64,000 nucleotides of DNA from an uncultured Flavobacterium sp. (GTDB lineage: Bacteria; Bacteroidota; Bacteroidia; Flavobacteriales; Flavobacteriaceae): positions 62,001-126,000 of the forward strand of contig NZ_OY730257.1 of the NCBI RefSeq assembly GCF_963422545.1. The letters are read 5' to 3'. The notes under the pieces were generated by a model that saw nothing but the letters and a program-made list of their open reading frames with translations, made no database searches and was not told the origin of the DNA. This document shows positions 46,613 through 55,305 of the stretch, one piece after another. Made by a program: the position numbers and the translations under genes. Within the stretch, counting starts at the first letter, position 1; every line of letters starts with the position of its first letter.

Positions 46613-46651
46613 ATAAAAACCAAAAAGTGTTGATTTTAAGGGATTTTTTTC

Positions 46652-47197
46652 TTAATTAGGGTGCTTTTTGATTTTTTCAAACAAAAAATCACAACTAGTT
46701 TTTAAATCAATTATCTTTTGGTCTTGAGGTTCACCATTGATGTCTATAAATTTAAAAATTGATCCATTTTTATTCATAAAACAAATTTTCCAAATAGGTT
46801 TCTCTCCAATTGTATCTCCATAAACATCTTTTAATAAAATATTTTTCTGTTTGAAGAAATTAGCAATTTTCAACTTTTCATTTACCGCTAATAAAATACT
46901 ATCCTTCATCTCCTCTTTTGAAATATTCTCCTCAGAAAAATTTGTATATCTAATGTATGAATTGTCTTTTTCAAGACTGAACATGAAATTATTTTTTGGT
47001 TGAAATTCTCCCCCTTTTTTACCTTCAGAAAAAACAATAAACACTTCCTTAATATTATTATCGTTCGTTTTCAAAGCAGATTTCAATAGTACATCCTCTA
47101 AACCTTCATGTTTTACATGTTCCTCTTTATGATCTGACTTACAGCTTACAAATAAGACAAAAAGCAATATCAAATTAAAAAAAAGCTTATTTACCAT
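46652..47197 (-). CDS. Small lipoprotein of unknown function
   Basis: 181 aa. Type II signal peptide with lipobox FVSC (Cys19) followed by a charged stretch (KSDHKEEHVKHEG). The rest is a mixed alpha/beta domain (FIVFSEGKKGGEF is not exact; the readable part is VFIVFSEGKKGGEFQP) with no motif I recognise. It is flanked on both sides by ACCATATAAG repeats, and the ATG itself overlaps an ACCATATAA sequence. Nothing in the neighbours suggests a role. Confidence 0.6.
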   Translation of the reverse strand: MVNKLFFNLILLFVLFVSCKSDHKEEHVKHEGLEDVLLKSALKTNDNNIKEVFIVFSEGKKGGEFQPKNNFMFSLEKDNSYIRYTNFSEENISKEEMKDSILLAVNEKLKIANFFKQKNILLKDVYGDTIGEKPIWKICFMNKNGSIFKFIDINGEPQDQKIIDLKTSCDFLFEKIKKHPN

Positions 47198-47234
47198 ATA
47201 ATTTCACTTTAAACATTCACATAACTTATATTTG

Positions 47235-47253
47235 CTTATATCACTTATATGGT
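47235..47253. repeat. ACCATATAAG-family repeat, single arm (copy 3)
   Basis: CTTATATCACTTATATGGT, identical to the right arm of copy 2 over 19 bp. The opposite arm is reduced to ACCATATAA at 47193-47201. Confidence 0.6.
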
Positions 47254-47259
47254 TTAAAC

Positions 47260-47829
47260 CTAAAAAGTGTAGACTTTATAAGGCGTCACACAATAATCTA
47301 GTTTTACATCAAATTCAAAGACATCCTCAATCTGGTTTTCGATTTCAAAGAAAGAAAGTCCGATTTTAATGGTTTCCGGTTTGCATTCAGATAAAAATTT
47401 ATCATAAAAACCTTTTCCGTAGCCTACTCTGTTTCCAAAAACATCAAAAGCTAAAAGCGGAACAAAAACCACATCAATAGTTTCAGATGGAACTGGCAAA
47501 CCATTTACAGGCTCGGGAATATTATATTCGTTTTTCTTGATTTTGGTATTATCAGTCAACAAAAAATGAGACATTCCGCGAGTTTCAAAATCACTTTTCG
47601 AAACCACAATTTCTTTGTCTTTTCCTGCAAGTAAGTGTAAAATGTATTCGGTATTTATCTCTTTTTGCTCTTCAATTGGAAGAAAAACATGATAATACGT
47701 TTTATCCCAAATAGGCAAACCAATTAAATTATTGGCTATAGCCAAACTCTTTTCTTCGATATCCTCTTCTGAAAGTTGTTTTCGAAGATTTTTATACTGT
47801 ACTCGTAATTCTTTTTTATTCGTCGGCAT
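47260..47829 (-). CDS. 5-formyltetrahydrofolate cyclo-ligase
   Basis: 189 aa from ATG 47829 (MPTNKKELRVQYKNLRKQL), the usual start; a longer frame to 47898 would run far into the upstream gene. The ATP-dependent enzyme turns 5-formyl- into 5,10-methenyltetrahydrofolate. Motifs: N-terminal K-x(6,7)-R helix, FVPLLAFDVFGNRVGYGKGFYDKFL (residues about 124-148) with the family signature GYGKGFYD. The start overlaps the upstream gene by 14 bp, indicating cotranscription. Confidence 0.92.
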   Translation of the reverse strand: MPTNKKELRVQYKNLRKQLSEEDIEEKSLAIANNLIGLPIWDKTYYHVFLPIEEQKEINTEYILHLLAGKDKEIVVSKSDFETRGMSHFLLTDNTKIKKNEYNIPEPVNGLPVPSETIDVVFVPLLAFDVFGNRVGYGKGFYDKFLSECKPETIKIGLSFFEIENQIEDVFEFDVKLDYCVTPYKVYTF

Positions 47830-48796
47830 TTTCCGGGTTACTTTTAGACATGTGGTAAATTGCATCGCCTTCATACACAATTGGTGAATGATTGGCATTG
47901 ATCACAAAACCATCGTGCGGTGCTTTTACTTTTTGTTCAAATTTACCAAAAGGATCCGTTATAATTGCCAGAATAGTTCCTTTGGTTACAAAACGCCCAA
48001 TTCTATTATAATCGTGCAGTAAACCGGAACATTTAGCGCGCAGCCAAACCGAATGTTTAATATAAATAGATGGATCTTCGGCTTCTTCAACTACTTGTTT
48101 TGGATCAAGCATCTTTAAATAATGCAACAAACGCTTCACTCCCATTACACCTTCATTTGCAATTACATTATTAATATCTAATGATTTCCCACCTTCAAAA
48201 AGAAGCATTTTTACATTTGCTTTCTCACAGGTATTTCTAAAAGAACCACTAATATTTTTAGAATAAAGCGTGAAAGGCGCATTAAAAACATCGGCCAGAA
48301 TTTTCAATTCAGCATTCCTTTCCGTAATCCTGATTTGTGGTGCATTAAATCGACTTGCTCCTCCCGCATGAAAATCGACCGCATAATCTATAATTGGTAA
48401 AATTTGTTCTACGATATGATAAGCAAATCTACTTGCCAGAGAACCTTTTTTACTTCCCGGAAAAACACGGTTTAAATCTCTGCCGTCAGGAAACTCACGA
48501 GATTTATTCACAAAACCGTACATATTGATAATCGGAATACAAATAATGGTTCCTCTTGCGGGGCGGTTAATTTTTTTACTAATGATCTGACGAACGATTT
48601 CGACACCGTTAATTTCGTCGCCATGAATTCCTGCGGAGAATAAAACTACCGGGCCTTCAATCTTAGAACGGCGCACAATAACCGGAATATTAAGTTTTGT
48701 AGTGGTATGCAAACGAGCAATTTCGACGTTTATAGTTTTGCTTTCTCCGGGCAAAATGGCTTCGTCAAAAATAACCAAGGGCGTATTATTTTTCAT
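47816..48796 (-). CDS. Succinylglutamate desuccinylase/aspartoacylase family protein
   Basis: A 326-aa zinc carboxypeptidase-like enzyme. Zinc ligands: His and Glu in SAGIHGDEINGVE (about 53-65) and a later His in VDFHAGGASRF. The C-terminal 90 residues form a biotinyl/lipoyl-like beta barrel (ASIYIKHSVWLRAKCSGLL type fold, KGTILAIITDPFGKFEQKVKAPHDGFVI). Members deacylate N-acyl amino acids; the substrate here is unknown. Overlaps the cyclo-ligase gene. Confidence 0.85.
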   Translation of the reverse strand: MKNNTPLVIFDEAILPGESKTINVEIARLHTTTKLNIPVIVRRSKIEGPVVLFSAGIHGDEINGVEIVRQIISKKINRPARGTIICIPIINMYGFVNKSREFPDGRDLNRVFPGSKKGSLASRFAYHIVEQILPIIDYAVDFHAGGASRFNAPQIRITERNAELKILADVFNAPFTLYSKNISGSFRNTCEKANVKMLLFEGGKSLDINNVIANEGVMGVKRLLHYLKMLDPKQVVEEAEDPSIYIKHSVWLRAKCSGLLHDYNRIGRFVTKGTILAIITDPFGKFEQKVKAPHDGFVINANHSPIVYEGDAIYHMSKSNPENADE

Positions 48797-48841
48797 ATAG
48801 AATTATAAAATCTAAATATAGAAATTATTCTTTTGATTTCG

Positions 48842-48849
48842 TAAATTTG
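48842..48849 (+). promoter_or_regulatory. -7 box TAAATTTG of uvrC
   Basis: Exact TAnnTTTG, 83 bp before the chosen ATG; no well-spaced TTG. Confidence 0.5.
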
Positions 48850-48932
48850 AAACTAAATCGATGTTAAGCTTTTTATAAAAATCGGAATGGTTTTTGAAAA
48901 AGCATATCAGTTATCTTCAGAAACAAAACAGA

Positions 48933-50732
48933 ATGCAAAAACCGTCCTTAGATCTTCAAATCCAAACCTTGCCGGACAATCCTGGCGTGTATCAATATTA
49001 TGATAAAGACGGGAAGATCTTATATGTTGGAAAAGCCAAAAATCTTAAAAAAAGAGTTTCCTCTTATTTCAATAAAATTCATGATACTGCCAAAACGAAT
49101 GTTCTGGTAAAAAAAATTGTAACTATAAAACACATCGTAGTTCCTACAGAAACCGATGCGCTTTTGTTAGAAAACAATTTGATCAAAACTTTACAGCCAC
49201 GTTATAATGTATTGTTGCGTGATGATAAAAGTTATCCTTGGATTTGCATTAAAAAAGAACCTTTTTCGAGAATATTTTCGACCAGAAGAATGGTCAAAGA
49301 TGGTTCTGAATATTTTGGACCTTATACAAGTTTCAAAACTGTACATACCATTTTAGATCTAATCAAAGAATTGTATCCGTTGCGAACCTGCAATTTTGAT
49401 CTGAGTAAATCAAATATAGATTCAGGAAAGTTCAAAGTTTGTCTGGAATATCATATTGGTAACTGCAAAGGTCCATGCGAAGGTTTGGAATCTCTGGAAG
49501 ATTATCAAAAACAAATCGATGCAATTCGCGAAATCCTGAAAGGAAATTTCAAAGAAAGCATGAAAGATTTCAAGCGTTTGATGACGCAATATGCGCAGAA
49601 TTTACAGTTTGAAGAAGCCCAAAAAATAAAAGAAAAAATCGACGTTCTTGAAAATTACCAATCGCGATCTACAATCGTAAATCCGAAGATTACCAATGTC
49701 GATGTTTTCTCGATTGTATCTGACGAAAGTGCGGCTTATGTCAACTTTTTGCAAATATCGCACGGATCGATTATTCGTTCTCATACTTTAGAAATAAAGA
49801 AAAAACTGGACGAAACAGACGAAGAATTGTTAGAATTGGCAATTATTGAACTTCGCGAGCGTTTTCAATTATTATCAAAAGAAATCATTGTTCCGTTTGA
49901 AATTGATTTGGGCGAAAACATCAAAACAACAGTTCCACAGCTTGGCGACAAAAAGCAAATATTAGATTTATCGATTCGAAATGCAAAGTTTTACCGAATC
50001 GAACAATTAAAGCAATTGCAAATCGTAGATCCTGATCGACACACCAATCGCATCATGGCACAAATGCAAAAAGATTTGCGTTTGCATGTTGAACCCCGAC
50101 ATATTGAATGTTTTGATAACTCGAACATTCAGGGAACAAATCCGGTTGCAGTCTGTGTGGTTTTTAAAGACGGAAAACCAAGTAAAAAAGATTATCGACA
50201 TTTTAATGTAAAAACCGTCGAAGGTCCTGACGATTTTGCTTCGATGACCGAAATTGTATATCGCCGCTACAAAAGATTATTAGACGAAAAAGAGCCTTTG
50301 CCACAATTAATTATTATTGACGGTGGTAAAGGACAATTATCTGCGGCATTAAAAAGTATTGACGAATTAGGCTTACGCGGAAAAATTGCGATTATTGGGA
50401 TTGCCAAACGACTTGAAGAACTTTTCTATCCAGGAGATTCCATTCCGTTATATTTAGATAAAAAATCTGAAACATTAAAAGTGATTCAGCAATTGCGAAA
50501 TGAAGCACACCGTTTTGGAATTACTTTTCATCGGGACAAACGTAGCAAAGCGGCACTTAATTCGTCTGTAGAAAGTATTCCGGGTATTGGAGAAAAAACC
50601 ATGCTAACGTTAATACAACATTTCAAAAGTGTTAAAAGATTGAAACTAGCATCAGAAAAAGAAATTTCGGATGTGATTGGAGTATCAAAAGCAAAAAAAA
50701 TTGTCGAATTTTATCATCCAAAAGAAAATTAA
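48933..50732 (+). CDS. uvrC: Excinuclease ABC subunit C
   Basis: 599 aa from ATG 48933 (MQKPSLDLQIQTLPDNPGVY), which fits the family start; a TTG 13 codons upstream is possible. UvrC makes both incisions in nucleotide excision repair. Domains: GIY-YIG nuclease (GVYQYYDKDGKILYVGKAKNL), a cysteine cluster (CNFDL to CKGPC), UvrB-binding helix pair (NLQFEEAQKIKEKIDVLE), RNase H-like nuclease (ECFDNSNIQG, IIDGGKGQL) and C-terminal helix-hairpin-helix (IPGIGEKTMLTLIQHF). Two genes follow closely on the same strand. Confidence 0.96.
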   Translation: MQKPSLDLQIQTLPDNPGVYQYYDKDGKILYVGKAKNLKKRVSSYFNKIHDTAKTNVLVKKIVTIKHIVVPTETDALLLENNLIKTLQPRYNVLLRDDKSYPWICIKKEPFSRIFSTRRMVKDGSEYFGPYTSFKTVHTILDLIKELYPLRTCNFDLSKSNIDSGKFKVCLEYHIGNCKGPCEGLESLEDYQKQIDAIREILKGNFKESMKDFKRLMTQYAQNLQFEEAQKIKEKIDVLENYQSRSTIVNPKITNVDVFSIVSDESAAYVNFLQISHGSIIRSHTLEIKKKLDETDEELLELAIIELRERFQLLSKEIIVPFEIDLGENIKTTVPQLGDKKQILDLSIRNAKFYRIEQLKQLQIVDPDRHTNRIMAQMQKDLRLHVEPRHIECFDNSNIQGTNPVAVCVVFKDGKPSKKDYRHFNVKTVEGPDDFASMTEIVYRRYKRLLDEKEPLPQLIIIDGGKGQLSAALKSIDELGLRGKIAIIGIAKRLEELFYPGDSIPLYLDKKSETLKVIQQLRNEAHRFGITFHRDKRSKAALNSSVESIPGIGEKTMLTLIQHFKSVKRLKLASEKEISDVIGVSKAKKIVEFYHPKEN

Positions 50733-50738
50733 TTGATT

Positions 50739-51251
50739 TTGAAAAAACTCTTTTTACATATTGGTTTACTATTCGTTTTCTCTATTTCATATAGTCAAAA
50801 TGAAGTTTCTGTTTTACAAAAAGATAAAAGTGAATTTAAAGTAAGTTTTGAAGATGATTTTGAAACATTGAAAATAAAAAATTCTAAAACCGGTCAAATT
50901 CAGCTCATAAACAATCTTGAAGCTTCAATGACAGGAAAGAAGTCACATTTAGAAATTAACGATTATAATTTTGACGGATTTACAGATTTTGCTTCTTTTC
51001 ACACAGATGACGGAATGGGAGTTTATACCATTTATGAGATTTTTATTTTTAATCCAAAGACAACAAAATTTGATGTTTTAAATTTCCCATCAAACTTTAA
51101 TCCTAAATGCGATATGTTTTGCGATGTAAAAATTGATAAAATAAAAAAGACACTTACATCAAGCTGCAGGGGCGGCGCAAGAAATCATACGGATGTTTGG
51201 AAATATGATAAAGACAAAAAATTAGTACTTTCAAAAACACAATCATATTAA
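50739..51251 (+). CDS. Secreted protein of unknown function after uvrC
   Basis: 170 aa. TTG at 50739 (followed by AAA AAA) gives a standard signal peptide MKKLFLHIGLLFVFSISYSQ; a TTG two codons earlier is also possible. The centre (LEINDYNFDGFTDFASFHTDDG) has a D-x-N-x-D-G calcium-loop pattern as in FG-GAP/VCBS and XAC2610-like proteins. Three cysteines (CDMFC, SSCRGG) are present. It begins 6 bp after the uvrC stop. Function not recognised. Confidence 0.65.
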   Translation: MKKLFLHIGLLFVFSISYSQNEVSVLQKDKSEFKVSFEDDFETLKIKNSKTGQIQLINNLEASMTGKKSHLEINDYNFDGFTDFASFHTDDGMGVYTIYEIFIFNPKTTKFDVLNFPSNFNPKCDMFCDVKIDKIKKTLTSSCRGGARNHTDVWKYDKDKKLVLSKTQSY

Positions 51252-51311
51252 GATAAATCTAGTATAAAGCCGAAAAAATTGCCGACTTTTACAAAACCAA
51301 TCACTTTTTTT

Positions 51312-53606
51312 ATGCGCCTCAACAAGCTGTTAATTTCAAAAACTCAGTCAATAGGTTCCTCTCCCGTTCCGAGAACTATCGGAACCATTTGGAGCGCGGC
51401 ATTGTTATTTTTTGCATTTTTATTTCCTCCTGAAAAAACATTTTCACAAGATAAAAAGCAAGATAGCATAAAAAGACCAAAAATTGGTTTGGTTTTAAGT
51501 GGCGGCGGCGCCAAAGGATTTGCGCATATTGGTGTTTTGAAGGTTTTGGAAGAAGCCGGAATTAAAATCGATTATATTGGCGGAACCAGTATGGGATCTG
51601 TAATTGGCGGACTTTATGCTTCTGGTTACAACGCCACACAAATTGATTCTATTTTTAAAAAAACCAATTTCGACGATTTAATAAACGATTATATTCCGCG
51701 TTCGTCTAAAAACTTTTACGGCAAACGCAACGACGAATTGTATGCTATAGTTTTGCCGTTTAGTAATTTTAGAGTTGGAATTCCGGAAGCACTTTCAAAA
51801 GGAATGTACAATTATAATTTATTGAGTAGTTTAACTCGAAATGTACGTCATGTTCGTGATTTCAATAAACTCCCAACTCCGTTTTTATGTATTGGTACCA
51901 ACATAGAAACCGGCGAAGAAGTTTTGCTAAACAAAGGAAACCTTGTTCAGGCGATGATGGCAAGTGCCGCATTTCCGTCCTTGTTTACTCCTGTTGAAAT
52001 TGACGGAAGTTTATTAGTAGACGGAGGTGTTGTCAACAATTATCCTATAAAAGAAGTGCGCAATCTAGGTGCTGACATTATTATTGGTGTTGATGTTCAG
52101 GACGATTTAATGAATCGTAAAAATCTAAAAAACGCTACCAGAATATTGGTTCAAATTACCAATTTGCAGTCGATTGATAAAATGAAAAGCAAAATAAAAG
52201 ACACTGATATCTACATCAAACCGGATATTCGGGATTATGGAGTAATTTCATTTGACAAAGGCGAAGAAATTATTCGAAAAGGTGAAGAAGCTGCTTTTGC
52301 GGTTTATGAAAAAATCAAATCATTGGCCAATGAAGATAATTTCTATAAAAAACCAAAGCTAAAAATTAGTTCAGACACACTTGAAATCAAGAAAATAAAC
52401 AACGAAAACCTAGACAATTATACCAAAGAGTACATTAATGGTAAATTGCGCTTCAAACCCGGAAGCACTATAACTTATGATGATTTAAAAACGGGAATCA
52501 ACAATATAAATGCAACTCAAAACTTTAGTACCATTTCTTATTGCCTGCAGCCAGACGGCGATGCAGACGATCTTGATCTAGTACTGAAAGAGAATCCAAC
52601 ACAAACTTTTTTGAAACTTGGATTACATTATGACGGACTTTATAAAAGTGGAATTTTATTGAATCTTACGCATAAAAAAACATTTCTAAAAAATGACATT
52701 ACTTCACTTGATGTTATTTTAGGTGATAATTTTAGATACGATTTAAACTATTATGTCGAAAATGGTTTTAATATCAGCTTTGGATTCCGATCCAGATTAA
52801 ATCAATTTAACCGAAATGTCACCACCAGCATAAGCAATATAACAGGTGTAAATTCAAACTTAAATCTAATAAATGTTGATTTTCTTGATTGGTCAAATCA
52901 GGCTTATTTTCAAACCATCTTTGTCCAAAAGTTTTTAATGGGTGGTGGTGCCGAATTCAAGTATCTAAAGATAAATTCGCCAACCCTTTCAAACGCAGCA
53001 AACATTATTGACAAAAGTAATTACCTAAGTCTCTTCGGGTATTTAAAATATGATTCTTTTGACAACAAAAGCTATCCGCACTCAGGATTGTATTTCTCTA
53101 CAGATTTACAAACTTATTTAGCATCATCTGATTATACCAATAATTTCAAACCTTTCTCAATTGCAAAGGCAGAAATTGCTTTTGCCAAAACATTATTCAG
53201 AAAAGCAACTGTTAAAATTGGTGCCGATGCAGGATTTAACATTGGCAGTGACAATGTACCTTTTTTCGATTTTATTCTGGGTGGTTACGGCTATAACAAG
53301 ATCAATAATTTCAATTATTTTTACGGATATGACTTTTTAAGTATTGCAGCTAATAGCTACATTAAAACCGACATTACTTTAGATTATGAAATTTTCAAAA
53401 AGAATCACGTTAATCTTTCAGCCAATTTTGCCAACTTAGGCGATGATATTTTCACTACCGTTAATTGGATTTCAATGCCTAAATATTCTGGTTATGCTGT
53501 AGGTTACGGATTAGAAACCATTATTGGCCCTATCGAAGTTAAGCAATCATGGTCTCCGGAACTCTCAAAAAGTTTTACCTGGTTTAGTATCGGATTTTTA
53601 TTTTAA
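51312..53606 (+). CDS. Patatin-like phospholipase fused to an outer-membrane surface-antigen barrel
   Basis: 764 aa from ATG 51312; a TTG at 51279 is an alternative. After a hydrophobic segment (SAALLFFAFLF, about 28-38) comes a patatin domain: GGGAKG (64-69), nucleophile Ser93 in GTSMG and Asp237 in VDGGVVNNYP. Then a POTRA-like region (about 370-420) and a C-terminal beta barrel (bacterial surface antigen, D15/Omp85 type). The build is that of PlpD/FplA-type type Vd autotransporters, with lipase exported by its own barrel. The N-terminal 25 residues are partly encoded by a palindromic repeat. Confidence 0.9.
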   Translation: MRLNKLLISKTQSIGSSPVPRTIGTIWSAALLFFAFLFPPEKTFSQDKKQDSIKRPKIGLVLSGGGAKGFAHIGVLKVLEEAGIKIDYIGGTSMGSVIGGLYASGYNATQIDSIFKKTNFDDLINDYIPRSSKNFYGKRNDELYAIVLPFSNFRVGIPEALSKGMYNYNLLSSLTRNVRHVRDFNKLPTPFLCIGTNIETGEEVLLNKGNLVQAMMASAAFPSLFTPVEIDGSLLVDGGVVNNYPIKEVRNLGADIIIGVDVQDDLMNRKNLKNATRILVQITNLQSIDKMKSKIKDTDIYIKPDIRDYGVISFDKGEEIIRKGEEAAFAVYEKIKSLANEDNFYKKPKLKISSDTLEIKKINNENLDNYTKEYINGKLRFKPGSTITYDDLKTGINNINATQNFSTISYCLQPDGDADDLDLVLKENPTQTFLKLGLHYDGLYKSGILLNLTHKKTFLKNDITSLDVILGDNFRYDLNYYVENGFNISFGFRSRLNQFNRNVTTSISNITGVNSNLNLINVDFLDWSNQAYFQTIFVQKFLMGGGAEFKYLKINSPTLSNAANIIDKSNYLSLFGYLKYDSFDNKSYPHSGLYFSTDLQTYLASSDYTNNFKPFSIAKAEIAFAKTLFRKATVKIGADAGFNIGSDNVPFFDFILGGYGYNKINNFNYFYGYDFLSIAANSYIKTDITLDYEIFKKNHVNLSANFANLGDDIFTTVNWISMPKYSGYAVGYGLETIIGPIEVKQSWSPELSKSFTWFSIGFLF
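51354..51386. repeat. Palindromic repeat inside the patatin gene start
   Basis: GTTCCGA (51366-51372) faces TCGGAAC (51379-51385); an outer GGTTCC (51354-51359) also matches GGAACC (51381-51386). It encodes GSSPVPRTIGT near the N-terminus. Confidence 0.5.
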
Positions 53607-53922
53607 TACTCTATTAACTAATAGTGCAATAAAAACCTGCTATTTTTATACTGTGCAAAATTTATCTCAAAAAAAATTGAAATATTTTAGGTTTATAAAT
53701 GATATAATTTATAATTTTACTCAATAAAAATTACGACATTTGTTATAATGAAAACAAAATGGACAGGTTTATTAGAATATCTTCAATTCCTCATCAAGAG
53801 AAATCCTGAGTGAAGCTATCGAATTGAGATGATTAGTCAATTATAGAATTGAGCTAATTATCTGTTCACACAATTCAAATTTTTCGAATTATCTAATTTA
53901 CAAATTATCTAATAGAAAAGCC
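53607..53922. other. Intergenic region before hmgA
   Basis: 316 bp. The first 140 bp are AT-rich without structure I can name. A 21-codon ORF lies at 53748-53813. From about 53825 the DNA is a word repeat built on AATTATAGAATTGAG, AATTATCTAATTTAC and AATTATCTAATAG. No convincing promoter for hmgA was found. Confidence 0.45.
53748..53813 (+). CDS. Candidate 21-residue ORF
   Basis: ATG to TGA, reading MKTKWTGLLEYLQFLIKRNP and one more residue. It is basic and amphipathic and stands in a non-repeat part of the spacer 110 bp before hmgA. It could be a small protein, a leader peptide or chance. Confidence 0.25.
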   Translation: MKTKWTGLLEYLQFLIKRNPE

Positions 53923-55080
53923 ATGCCATTATATCATAAACTTGGAGATTTCCCTCAAAAAAGACACACTCAATTCGAAAAACCAAACGGAGGTTTCTAC
54001 TACGAACAATTGTTTGGTACCGAAGGTTTTCATGGACATTCGTCATTGTCGTATCATGTTCACAGACCAACTCAGGTAAAAGAAATATTAAACTCTTATT
54101 CGGTTGAACCAAAAATTGCAATCGGAAAAAACATAAAATCATTACTTTTCAAAGGTTTTGAATTAAAACCTGAAAATGATTTCCTTGACAGCCGCAAACC
54201 AATGTTGGTTAACAAAGACTGTATCATTGGATTGGCAGCGCCAAAAGAATCGCTTAGAAATTATTTCTACAAAAATGCCGATGCCGATGAGATGCTTTTC
54301 ATCCATAAAGGAAAAGGAAAATTAAGAACCATGTTAGGAAATATTCCTTTTGAATATGGAGATTATTTAATTATTCCAAGAGGTATTATTTATCAAATAG
54401 AATTTGAAACTGAAGAGAACCGACTATTTTACGTAGAATCTTATTCTCCTTTTTACACTCCAAAACGTTATAAAAACCAATCAGGTCAACATTTAGAACA
54501 TTCGCCATTTTGCGAACGTGATTTTATTTTACCATCTGAACTTGAAACGCACGACGAAAAAGGTGATTTTTTAATTAAAATCAAAAAAGAAGGAATGATT
54601 CACGAGGTAGTTTACGCCACACATCCATTTGATGTTGTGGGTTGGGATGGTTACAATTTCCCATACGGATTCTCGATTCATAATTTCGAACCAATAACGG
54701 GACGTGTTCACCAACCGCCTCCGGTACATCAAACTTTTGAAACGGCAACTTTTGTCGTTTGTTCATTCTGCCCTAGACTTTACGATTATCATCCGAAAGC
54801 AATTCCGGCGCCATACAACCACAGCAATATAGATTCTGACGAAGTACTATATTATGTTGATGGCGATTTCATGAGCCGTAATAATATAGAGCAAGGTCAC
54901 ATCACTTTACACCCAAAAGGAATTCCGCATGGTCCCGCGCCAGGCGCAATGGAACGCAGCATTGGTCATAAAGAAACTCAGGAATTAGCCGTTATGGTCG
55001 ATACTTTCAGACCACTTATGGTTACTGAAGAAGCTATGGGTCTTGATGATGGTCAATACTACAAATCCTGGACGGAGTAA
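53923..55080 (+). CDS. hmgA: Homogentisate 1,2-dioxygenase
   Basis: 385 aa. Opens the homogentisate ring with O2 to maleylacetoacetate, the committed ring-cleavage step of tyrosine and phenylalanine breakdown. A double cupin: N-terminal part with GFHGHSSLSYHVHRPTQV, C-terminal iron site around HPKGIPHGPAPGAMERSIGH and ETQELAVMVDTF. Shorter than animal enzymes (about 445), as in other Bacteroidota. hpd, the preceding pathway step, is encoded next on the same strand. Confidence 0.93.
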   Translation: MPLYHKLGDFPQKRHTQFEKPNGGFYYEQLFGTEGFHGHSSLSYHVHRPTQVKEILNSYSVEPKIAIGKNIKSLLFKGFELKPENDFLDSRKPMLVNKDCIIGLAAPKESLRNYFYKNADADEMLFIHKGKGKLRTMLGNIPFEYGDYLIIPRGIIYQIEFETEENRLFYVESYSPFYTPKRYKNQSGQHLEHSPFCERDFILPSELETHDEKGDFLIKIKKEGMIHEVVYATHPFDVVGWDGYNFPYGFSIHNFEPITGRVHQPPPVHQTFETATFVVCSFCPRLYDYHPKAIPAPYNHSNIDSDEVLYYVDGDFMSRNNIEQGHITLHPKGIPHGPAPGAMERSIGHKETQELAVMVDTFRPLMVTEEAMGLDDGQYYKSWTE

Positions 55081-55305
55081 CTAATCGAATTTAACCGCAA
55101 AGTCCACAAAGGATTTTACGCAAAGTTTACAAAGTTTCTAAGGAAGTCTTATCAAACCAAGTTCGCAAAGCTTTGTGTCCTTTGTGATTTTGCAAAATCT
55201 TACTGATAAAAAAAACTTAGCACTCTTTGCGGTAAAAAAAAATCTTAAAAAAATAAATTTCGGTTTTATCAATTAAACGATTAACCGATTAAACAAATAA
55301 ACATT
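55081..55305. repeat. GCAAAGTTTACAAAG and CGATTAAAC word-repeat spacer
   Basis: 55085-55245 consists of AACCGCAAAGTCCACAAAGG, CGCAAAGTTTACAAAG, AAGTTCGCAAAGCTTTGTG and CTCTTTGCGGT in direct and inverted order. 55268-55300 consists of AATTAAACGATTAACCGATT and AAACAAATAAAC. It lies between two genes of one pathway. Confidence 0.65.
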
